A DNA stretch of 6,956 nucleotides, taken from contig JADGAE010000095.1 of the NCBI GenBank assembly GCA_015232165.1, forward strand, positions 1 through 6,956, written 5' to 3'. Every line of letters starts with the position of its first letter. Within the stretch, counting starts at the first letter, position 1. Position numbers and translations under genes: made by a program. This document shows, in pieces, positions 1 through 5,061 of this stretch. Origin of the DNA: Nitrospirota bacterium (GTDB lineage: Bacteria > Nitrospirota > Thermodesulfovibrionia > Thermodesulfovibrionales > Magnetobacteriaceae). The notes below the pieces were generated by a model. The model had not been told where the DNA came from, did not search any database, and saw only the letters and a program-made list of their open reading frames with translations.

Positions 1-2558
1 GTGGCAGCAAGTACCTCGACGACATGTCTTGGCTTGCCAAACACAGAAAGATTACGGATATAACAACCTCCCTGACCACGACTCAATTAAACCTATTAAA
101 GGCGGCAGACACCATCACCACCTACACAGTCTTTACCGGACAGGACAACGGCATGACGAATGAGTGCAGCCCCAAGGTACTGTTGCAGAATACGGCGACA
201 AACGGCGGCGGCACCTATCAGGACGCAAGCAACGCCACCGCGCTGGAAACTGCCCTCAGAACGGCATTTCTGGCAATATCTGCAAAGGCGGCATCCGGGA
301 CGGCGGCATCAGTGTTGGGTGAAAAATCAAGGGAAGGCGCTAACATCCTCCAGGCGGTGTTTTATCCCAACAAGCTGTTTAATATCACCACTCCCTCAAG
401 CACCATAACCCGCTCGTGGCTTGGCTATCTCAATAACTTCTGGTTCTATGAGGACGCCACGGCCAATATCGGCAACATCCGTGAGGACACCGTAAACGAC
501 AAGATATTGAACCTAACGTCCGATAATCTCGTTAGTTTTGATTTTGTCAACGACCAACTGGTGGTTCATAGCTGGAGTGATACAAACGGGGACGGCCTGG
601 GCGACGTTGCCCTTGCTGACAAGACCCTTGACGATGTCAAGCTGATATGGGAGGCCGGAAAGGTACTGTTTAAGAGGGTACCTACCACAAGAAAGATATT
701 TGTAAATGACAGCAGTACCACTTACCCCAAGACGACTGCCGGCACCAGTTGTGGCGGGGGCAACTTTGTGACATTCACAACGACCAACACTTCCTGCTTT
801 AGCAGCTACCTTGGAGGAGACCTCAACGGCGACAGCGTTGTAGACGCCGCTGATGCCACACAGGCAAACAGGCTCATTGACTACGTCATCGGGACCGACT
901 ACTCGGAATACAGAAGCAGGACACTGCCCCTGACAAACCCCGTCGATCCCACGGTGACAGGGACGTGGAAGATGGGGGATATCATACACTCAACCCCTCA
1001 GATCGTAAAGTATAACAACACCTACAGCGATTACAGTGTTGCCTACGTGGGCGCAAACGACGGAATGTTGCATGCCTTCAAGATCGGGAAGTTAGACTCC
1101 ACAGGACTCTCCGGCACCCAGAAGGCCCAACTTACAGTCGGCACTAAAGACGCCATTGCCCTCGGTGAAGAGCTGTGGTCCTTCATACCGAAAAACGCCC
1201 TGCCGTATCTGAGGTTCTATGCCGACCCCAATTACTGTCACTCCTACCTGGTAGACCTCAGCCCATACCTGTACTCCTATGGCAGCAAGCGCATCCTGAT
1301 AGGCGGTATGAGGCTTGGCGGTGGCTGCGGCGGGACATCAACCGTTAATCCGCCCTCGGATACGTGCACCGACCCAACCCTCGCCTCGTGTGTAGGGATG
1401 TCCTCGTACTTTGCCCTTGACGTCAAGGACCCCAATAACCCCAAACTGTTGTGGGAGTTCGCCGATCCGGCCCTCAAGTTCAGCTACTCGGGACCGGCAG
1501 TGATAAACTACGCCAACACCAAGTTCGTGCTATTCTTGTCAGGCCCCAATGGCTATGACGGTTCAGCCAACCAGAACCTCAAGGTGTTTATTCTGAAACT
1601 CAAGACGGACGACTCTATCGACACGGTCTACACCAAGGATATGGGCGCCTCTTTTGCAAACAGCTTTGGAGGCAGGTTGTTCACCAAAGGACTCGACATG
1701 AACGAGGACGGCAATACGGACTTCGTGTTCTTTGGCTATTCCAAGTACACAGGCACATCGGGTGGTTATCCTCAATGGGGCGGAGGTGTCGTAAAGCTGT
1801 ATGTCAATGGTACCGACCCCTCACTCTGGGTATATGACTCGAACTATGTTGCCTTTTCAGACCCGACCGGCTTTCCAATCACGGCAAAGATCGGTATTGA
1901 CAAGTGCTTTGACAAGTACTATCTATATCTCACCTCCGGCAGATACTTCTCACCAACCGAGATGTACAACACAGGCGCCGGGCCGGCAACGTTGAAATCC
2001 GATATAGTGGCGGGTGTCCCACTTATGTGTAACTACCTAAACTCTTGCAACCCTACCAGTATTAACGTAGCGGCCACCGGCACTACCTCCGTGTCATCGG
2101 CCACTACCGTTTGCACCAATCTCGCAAACTCTTCCTACGCAAACTCAGCTTGGTACAGGTCACTGGACCCCATACAGTCCCCATATTACATGGAACGTGG
2201 TGTGACCGATCCGGTAACTACGGGGGCAAACTACGTGATGTTTGTAACGGCAAAACCCTCCGATGACATCTGCTCATTCTCAGGCAGCTCACGGGTATGG
2301 GCGTTTAACTGTGCAACGGGCGGGGCTGTCACCACCAATACGTGCTCCGGGAAAACGGTTAATACGACGTTGATCCAGGGGACGTTGTTACTACAGCTCT
2401 CCACGGCGGCCATAAACCAGATCAATCTGCAGAATACCCTCACCAGCTCTCCCGGTATGCTATCCACCCCTCCCAGCGCGGGTATGCCGCCACCTAATCC
2501 ACCACCAATAACGAAATCCAGCTCCGGCAGCAAGATTATTCATTGGCTGGAGAAGTAA
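1..2558 (+). CDS. pilY1: PilY1/PilC-like type IV pilus tip adhesin, 5'-partial
   Basis: The frame is open to the window edge (first full codon at 3), so the N-terminus is missing and the ATG at 24 is only an internal Met. Residues are numbered here from that Met. Residues ~35-100 look like the end of a VWA domain (GGGTYQDASN...LETALRTAF), followed by the usual linker with KSREGANILQAVFYPN. From ~313 to 760 lies the PilC/PilY beta-propeller, with the hallmarks MGDIIHSTP (from 318) and AYVGANDGMLHAF (340-352). Three Dx(N)xDxxxD loops suggest calcium sites: DTNGDGLGD 186-194, a dockerin/EF-hand-like DLNGDSVVDAAD 266-277, and DMNEDGNTD 558-566; the last is placed like the calcium site of Pseudomonas PilY1. 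The C-terminus is Pro-rich and ends SGSKIIHWLEK. Known role of the family: outer-surface/pilus-tip adhesin that controls pilus extension and retraction with the minor pilins. Several Cys pairs suggest periplasmic disulfides. Confidence 0.93.
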   Translation, partial: GSKYLDDMSWLAKHRKITDITTSLTTTQLNLLKAADTITTYTVFTGQDNGMTNECSPKVLLQNTATNGGGTYQDASNATALETALRTAFLAISAKAASGTAASVLGEKSREGANILQAVFYPNKLFNITTPSSTITRSWLGYLNNFWFYEDATANIGNIREDTVNDKILNLTSDNLVSFDFVNDQLVVHSWSDTNGDGLGDVALADKTLDDVKLIWEAGKVLFKRVPTTRKIFVNDSSTTYPKTTAGTSCGGGNFVTFTTTNTSCFSSYLGGDLNGDSVVDAADATQANRLIDYVIGTDYSEYRSRTLPLTNPVDPTVTGTWKMGDIIHSTPQIVKYNNTYSDYSVAYVGANDGMLHAFKIGKLDSTGLSGTQKAQLTVGTKDAIALGEELWSFIPKNALPYLRFYADPNYCHSYLVDLSPYLYSYGSKRILIGGMRLGGGCGGTSTVNPPSDTCTDPTLASCVGMSSYFALDVKDPNNPKLLWEFADPALKFSYSGPAVINYANTKFVLFLSGPNGYDGSANQNLKVFILKLKTDDSIDTVYTKDMGASFANSFGGRLFTKGLDMNEDGNTDFVFFGYSKYTGTSGGYPQWGGGVVKLYVNGTDPSLWVYDSNYVAFSDPTGFPITAKIGIDKCFDKYYLYLTSGRYFSPTEMYNTGAGPATLKSDIVAGVPLMCNYLNSCNPTSINVAATGTTSVSSATTVCTNLANSSYANSAWYRSLDPIQSPYYMERGVTDPVTTGANYVMFVTAKPSDDICSFSGSSRVWAFNCATGGAVTTNTCSGKTVNTTLIQGTLLLQLSTAAINQINLQNTLTSSPGMLSTPPSAGMPPPNPPPITKSSSGSKIIHWLEK

Positions 2559-2584
2559 GCCCTGTTGGGTAAATAAGGGGCCCC

Positions 2585-2621
2585 CCCTCCCTCTCCCTTT
2601 ATTGGGAGGGGGAAGGGAGGG
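2585..2621 (+). terminator. GC-rich hairpin after pilY1, possible terminator
   Basis: Starting 26 nt after the pilY1 stop, CCCTCCCT (2585-2592) pairs with AGGGAGGG (2614-2621), and CTCCC (2593-2597) pairs with GGGAG (2604-2608) around the loop TTTATT. A 5-nt bulge (2609-2613) lies on the right arm. Only TTCTT follows, so the U-tract is poor. It could end the pilY1 transcript or simply be a GC-rich repeat; GGGGCCCC just before it (2577-2584) adds to the structure. Confidence 0.4.
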
Positions 2622-2654
2622 TTCTTATGCAAGGACAGGAAAAGTTACCCGTAT

Positions 2655-2798
2655 TATAGTGCGTTTCGATTGCATGCAATACAAAAACAGAAAGGGGCGG
2701 CTCCGCCCCCCTTCAGAACCCCCTGCAAGGGGACCAGTCCCCTTGACCCCATAAAAGAGTCATGTAGTTTGTATTTAATCCAATCTAAATCTGCTATA
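2655..2798. repeat. 144-bp MITE/REP-like repeat with terminal inverted repeats, copy 1
   Basis: The left end starts TATAGTGCGTTTCGATTG (2655 onward, position uncertain by 1 nt). The right end, read on the - strand from 2798, starts TATAGCAGATTTAGATTG; the two 21-nt ends match at 15 positions. The core (2694-2750) is strongly palindromic: GGGGCG/CGCCCC at 2694-2709, and CAAGGGGAC (2726-2734) against GTCCCCTTG (2737-2745) with only CA between. An inverted relative lies at 6813-6956: its first 21 nt match each end of this copy at 18 of 21 positions, and homology continues through the flank into the core. I infer a non-autonomous mobile repeat; no transposase is present. A TA duplication at the ends is possible but cannot be told apart from TATA inside the repeat. 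Confidence 0.7.
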
Positions 2799-2800
2799 AG
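2769..2800 (+). promoter_or_regulatory. possible promoter for the toxin-antitoxin module
   Basis: TTGTAT (2769-2774) and TATAAG (2795-2800) resemble -35 and -10 boxes, but the 20-nt spacer is longer than ideal. The -10 lies across the right end of the 144-bp repeat, so if it is real the repeat supplies most of the promoter. It is 40 nt upstream of the 41-codon ORF and is the only candidate I see between the repeat and that ORF. Confidence 0.25.
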
Positions 2801-2825
2801 CGAGAAAGAAGCGGTTTGATATTGG

Positions 2826-2832
2826 AAGGAGG
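2826..2832 (+). promoter_or_regulatory. strong Shine-Dalgarno for the 41-codon ORF
   Basis: AAGGAGG lies 7 nt before the ATG at 2840. It is the best ribosome binding site in the window and fixes the start of the small ORF. The nucleotidyltransferase that follows has no comparable site, so translation of the module probably begins here. Confidence 0.7.
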
Positions 2833-2839
2833 TATAGAT

Positions 2840-2965
2840 ATGGTTACGTTGCAAAAGGAGCCGACAGAAGCGGATGAAATACTCATGGAACGGATCAAAC
2901 AAGCTGATACGGATTGGCTATCAAAGGCAAAAGACGCTTACGTTTCATGGGATACGATAAAATGA
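2840..2965 (+). CDS. 41-aa small protein preceding the nucleotidyltransferase
   Basis: This ORF runs from ATG 2840 to TGA 2963-2965 and is followed with no gap by the ATG of the nucleotidyltransferase (2966), an arrangement typical of translational coupling. The product starts MVTLQKEPTEADEILMERIK and ends DAYVSWDTIK. It is highly charged, looks helical, contains two Trp, and has no signal peptide or membrane segment. I do not recognise the family. The length and the W..K..DAY..W pattern recall short antitoxin-like proteins, but that is only an impression. It may be a third component of the MNT/HEPN module, a leader peptide that drives translation of the next gene, or the tail of a decayed antitoxin. 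The strong ribosome site and exact junction argue that it is translated. Confidence 0.6.
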   Translation: MVTLQKEPTEADEILMERIKQADTDWLSKAKDAYVSWDTIK

Positions 2966-3325
2966 ATGTCTACAGAGATAGATGAAGATAAGTTTATGTT
3001 GGAAAAAAAAACGACAGTTGATGATGTATTAAAAAAGATAGTAGATGTTATTACGAGAGACTTTCAGCCTGATAAGATTATCCTATTTGGCTCTGTTGCC
3101 AGAGGGGATAATACCCCTGAAAGTGATTATGACATCTGTGTCATAAAGGAAGGTGTTAAGTACAGGAGGGAACTTACCCAGGAAATCTATAAATCTCTCT
3201 GCGGTACTAGTGCGTCAGTGGATGTAATAGTGGAAACCCCTGAGCGATTTGATGAGTTAAAGGATAACCCTTATCTCATTTATAAAAACATATCGGAAGA
3301 GGGTAAGCTGCTATATGAAAAATAA
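2966..3325 (+). CDS. MNT-type minimal nucleotidyltransferase, antitoxin of an MNT/HEPN pair
   Basis: The 119-aa protein has the polymerase-beta-like nucleotidyltransferase signature: GSVARGDNTPESDYD at 42-56, giving the GS motif (G42, S43) and the metal-binding pair D54/D56, with a probable third carboxylate D86 in SVDVIVET. The length is normal for a minimal nucleotidyltransferase. In studied MntA/HepT pairs this enzyme blocks the HEPN RNase by attaching AMP to a tyrosine near its active site; that activity is inferred here from the intact motifs and the adjacent HEPN gene. The start at 2966 abuts the stop of the 41-codon ORF and has no clear ribosome site of its own; Met11 (2996) is a possible alternative. 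Its 3' end overlaps the HEPN gene by 11 nt. Composition is AT-rich compared with the flanking pil genes, which suggests horizontal acquisition. Confidence 0.88.
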   Translation: MSTEIDEDKFMLEKKTTVDDVLKKIVDVITRDFQPDKIILFGSVARGDNTPESDYDICVIKEGVKYRRELTQEIYKSLCGTSASVDVIVETPERFDELKDNPYLIYKNISEEGKLLYEK

Positions 3326-3767
3326 GACCATTGCTAACGAGTGGCTTAAAAGAGCTAAAAGCAATCTTGAAATAGCGATTATTGGAAAGCTGTCGAATGA
3401 AATACTATACGAAGATTTGTGCTTTGAGTGTCAGCAAGCTGTGGAGAAGGCGTTAAAAGGGTTTCTTATCTTTATTGATATCCCTTTTTCTAAAACACAC
3501 TCAATATCGTATCTTATCGATATGTTAGAATCAAAGGGAATAAACATGCCTGATATGGTTAAGGAGGGAGTAATTTTAACAGATTATGCTGTAACAACCC
3601 GTTATCCTGGTGGTTACGAAAACGTGGATGAACATAAATACAAAAATGCTATAACCCTACAACGTCACTTACTGTCTAAACGGTTGATTTATGCGGTAAC
3701 TTCAATTAACCTCAAAACATGCAAACCATTGATTTTGCACGGTTTGATTTCTCAACTGTCGTTGTAG
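3315..3767 (+). CDS. HEPN-domain protein (putative toxin), C-terminus replaced by a MITE insertion
   Basis: The 150-aa ORF begins inside the nucleotidyltransferase gene, with purine-rich GGAAGAGGG upstream. Residues 1-113 are a clear HEPN domain: EWLKRAKSNLEIA (9-21), the family signature CFECQQAVEKALKGFL (36-51), THSISYLIDML (61-71) and TTRYP (94-98). HEPN proteins of this type are helical-bundle RNases or RNA binders paired with MNT enzymes. The usual RX4-6H catalytic motif is not evident: R96 and H107 are 10 residues apart, though H107-K-Y109 resembles the HXY in which Tyr is AMPylated. From T114 to the end the 37 residues are encoded by the inserted 115-bp element, and the stop lies in its right inverted repeat. 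The original protein would be 130 aa, ending RITINVVKWVEEKINVQ. Loss of the last helix probably weakens or abolishes toxicity. Whether this form is still made and binds its partner is unknown. Confidence 0.85.
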   Translation: MKNKTIANEWLKRAKSNLEIAIIGKLSNEILYEDLCFECQQAVEKALKGFLIFIDIPFSKTHSISYLIDMLESKGINMPDMVKEGVILTDYAVTTRYPGGYENVDEHKYKNAITLQRHLLSKRLIYAVTSINLKTCKPLILHGLISQLSL

Positions 3768-3769
3768 GG
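3655..3769. mobile_element. 115-bp MITE-like element inserted in the HEPN gene
   Basis: The ends are perfect 10-bp inverted repeats, CCCTACAACG (3655-3664) and CGTTGTAGGG (3760-3769). Matching continues weakly inward (14 of 16 positions). ATAA flanks the element on both sides (3651-3654 and 3770-3773), as expected for a 4-bp target duplication. The interior is AT-rich with a small hairpin, CAAACC (3722-3727) against GGTTTG (3741-3746), and encodes no transposase. Taking out the element plus one ATAA (119 nt) rejoins the HEPN frame. It must have been mobilised in trans by a transposase recognising these ends; I cannot name the insertion-sequence family. Confidence 0.85.
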
Positions 3770-3773
3770 ATAA

Positions 3774-3826
3774 GAATAACAATAAATGTTGTCAAATGGG
3801 TGGAAGAAAAAATAAATGTTCAGTGA
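3774..3826 (+). pseudogene. displaced native 3' end of the HEPN gene
   Basis: Beyond the right target duplication, the sequence joined to codon 113 of the HEPN gene reads RITINVVKWVEEKINVQ followed by TGA at 3824-3826. The pattern (hydrophobic heptads, VVKWVEEKI) is what HEPN proteins of this length usually end with. The stretch is now untranslated: a stop inside the element precedes it and its frame is shifted by 119 nt. It records the pre-insertion gene. Confidence 0.8.
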
Positions 3827-3840
3827 GTGAAGATGTATAA

Positions 3841-3870
3841 AAAAAATCCTGATTTTACTCACGATTTTTT
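3841..3870 (+). terminator. AT-rich stem-loop downstream of the HEPN gene
   Basis: AAAAAATC (3841-3848) can pair with GATTTTTT (3863-3870) around a 14-nt loop, 15 nt after the original HEPN stop. The arm ends in a T-run, so it might act as a weak terminator of the toxin-antitoxin transcript. The stem is mostly A-T pairs, which makes efficient termination doubtful. Confidence 0.25.
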
Positions 3871-3894
3871 CACACAAGTATGTTAGACTATAAA
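3866..3894 (+). promoter_or_regulatory. possible promoter of the minor pilin operon
   Basis: TATAAA (3889-3894) is a fair -10 box. A poor -35 (TTTTTC, 3866-3871) lies 17 nt upstream. Transcription from here would give a leader of roughly 90 nt before the first pilin gene. The weak -35 could mean an activator is needed, but no operator can be identified. Confidence 0.3.
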
Positions 3895-3939
3895 TATGGT
3901 AAAGATTATACACAATGGCAATGGAGAATTAACCGGGAA

Positions 3940-3962
3940 GGCAACCCCCTGCCGGTGTTGCC
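3940..3962 (+). promoter_or_regulatory. stable stem-loop in the leader of the minor pilin operon
   Basis: GGCAACCCC (3940-3948) pairs with GGTGTTGCC (3954-3962) with a single mismatch around the loop CTGCC, ending 30 nt before the first pilin start. No U-run follows, so it is not an intrinsic terminator. It may affect translation or mRNA stability, or be part of a larger leader structure. I could not fit it to a known riboswitch. Confidence 0.35.
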
Positions 3963-3992
3963 ACTGTTTGCGTTGAAGGCACTTAAGATGAT

Positions 3993-4619
3993 ATGTGTGC
4001 AGCGATGAAGATAGTCAACGACAATAAAGGCTTTAGCATGATAGAGATGGTGGTTGTGCTGGCAATTGTAGCCGTTATTCTGGGACTTATGGTAAGCCAG
4101 TTCACAGGGTCGTCGACAAAGACCCAGATAGAAGCCGGTATAAAAAAGATGTATGGAGACCTTATGGAAGCCAAGACAAAGTCATACGCCGAGCGAAAGA
4201 CCTACGGTCTTTACTGGAGTACGCCGACCGCCATTGCGGATTACGAACTGAGGGTCGATACGAACAATGACGACAGTATTACCGATGTCGGCGGCTATTC
4301 CATCGTCAGACCCGTCACGGTTGAAAAGGTAACGATTATAAATAAAGAGACAAAAAACTCCATACCATTTGCCATAAAAGGCTCCCTGGATACCACGGGC
4401 TACGGCAATATTGACGCCACCTTCTACAGTGAGTGCAAGGCCTGTGACCACGTGACCACCGGCTGCGACCCAGAAGACCCCGCAAATACCCTTTGTCAGC
4501 CGCAGGATACAACCTCAGACTGCAGCAATATAGATTACCCCGAGTACTCGTGTATAGTTGTTACATTGACAAGAATAAAAATGGGAAAATGGTGCAACAA
4601 TGTATGCCAATTACGATAA
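3993..4619 (+). CDS. GspH/FimT-like minor pilin with a Cys-rich C-terminus
   Basis: The 208-aa prepilin has a class III leader, KIVNDNKG|FSMIE: cleavage by PilD is expected after G13, with F14 methylated and E18 as the conserved Glu5. A ~20-residue hydrophobic helix (MVVVLAIVAVILGLMV) follows. The amphipathic N-terminal helix continues to ~65 (IKKMYGDLMEAKTKSYAERKTYG), typical of GspH/FimT pseudopilins. DTNNDDSITD at 89-98 resembles a calcium loop. The last 60 residues hold eight Cys (148, 151, 158, 168, 177, 187, 201, 205), an even number that suggests several disulfides in the exported domain; this is unusual for the family. ATG 3993 is the first possible start (in-frame TAA at 3984). ATG 4005 gives a shorter 9-residue leader and is equally plausible, since neither has a good ribosome site. 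First gene of the minor pilin operon; expected to act in the pilus priming/tip complex. Confidence 0.85.
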   Translation: MCAAMKIVNDNKGFSMIEMVVVLAIVAVILGLMVSQFTGSSTKTQIEAGIKKMYGDLMEAKTKSYAERKTYGLYWSTPTAIADYELRVDTNNDDSITDVGGYSIVRPVTVEKVTIINKETKNSIPFAIKGSLDTTGYGNIDATFYSECKACDHVTTGCDPEDPANTLCQPQDTTSDCSNIDYPEYSCIVVTLTRIKMGKWCNNVCQLR

Positions 4620-4641
4620 TATCAACCACTGCAACAACAGT

Positions 4642-5061
4642 ATGAAACGCATCGTAGACCTGCACAAAGATTTGGCCAACGACAAGGGCTTTACGCTGGT
4701 TGAGGCCCTCGTATCGATGCTGATACTCATGTTTGTCATGCTCGGTCTGCTGCAGGCCATCACCGTAGCCAGCGATGTGACATACAAAAACGAACTCAGA
4801 GACGAGGTCACAAAGATAGTCAAAGAAGAGCTCGAGGCCACAAGGGATGCCGACTTTGACCTGGTATTAACAGGTACGTGTCAGATGTGCACATCTCCAA
4901 ACACATATACACGACAGTTTAAAAATGCAAGTATTAACTTCGGTATAGCCAAGACTGTAACCGCCCTTGATGCCAACAATAAACGTGTAGATACTACCGT
5001 CACGTGGGTCTATAAGGGCGAGACAATGACTTATACCGTAAACACCCTCATAACAAGATGA
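4642..5061 (+). CDS. pilV: PilV-like minor pilin
   Basis: The 139-aa product begins MKRIVDLHKDLANDKG|FTLVEALVSM, giving a 16-residue leader, a PilD site and the conserved Glu5. A hydrophobic helix (LVSMLILMFVMLGLLQAITVA) and a charged amphipathic helix (YKNELRDEVTKIVKEELEATRDADF) follow, a pattern typical of PilV. An in-frame ATG at 4600 would overlap the previous gene by 20 nt and give a 30-residue leader; I prefer 4642 because leaders are usually shorter, but neither start has a strong ribosome site. The mature domain is small and contains a CxxC (CQMC, residues 80-83 from this start), probably a disulfide loop. It overlaps the next gene by ATGA. Known role: one of the minor pilins that prime pilus assembly and link PilY1 to the tip. 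The symbol rests on order and architecture, not on strong sequence identity. Confidence 0.82.
   Translation: MKRIVDLHKDLANDKGFTLVEALVSMLILMFVMLGLLQAITVASDVTYKNELRDEVTKIVKEELEATRDADFDLVLTGTCQMCTSPNTYTRQFKNASINFGIAKTVTALDANNKRVDTTVTWVYKGETMTYTVNTLITR

Noticed and set aside
24..26. ATG at 24 as the start of the pilY1 gene
   Set aside because: The frame continues upstream to the window edge with coding-like residues (GSKYLDD), there is no ribosome site, and the VWA domain would be cut in the middle.
513..989. 158-codon antisense ORF inside pilY1
   Set aside because: The + strand here encodes a clear PilY1 segment. The antisense product shows no family features and is a frame shadow.
2655..2798. 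CRISPR-like repeat
   Set aside because: There is only one local copy, with no regular spacers; the second copy is inverted 4 kb away.
2654..2902. 82-codon ORF on the - strand
   Set aside because: It runs through the GC-rich repeat and the 41-codon ORF and has no ribosome site or recognisable domain; its odd Gly/Pro stretch is just the translated repeat.
3917..3972. Resemblance to a cobalamin (GGGAA...CACTGT) or c-di-GMP riboswitch core
   Set aside because: The spacing is far too short for a cobalamin element and no B12 box follows; the conserved ACGCAAAGC-type core and GNRA loop of the c-di-GMP class are missing.
3896..3976. 26-codon ORF with a Cys cluster (CRCCHC) in the pilin operon leader
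   Set aside because: There is no ribosome site before the ATG, and the Cys codons come from the arms of the stem-loop. Too little to call a gene.
4434..4451. CKACDH as a heme c attachment site in the GspH-like pilin
   Set aside because: The motif needs CxxCH with His directly after the second Cys; here an Asp intervenes, and disulfides among eight Cys are more likely.
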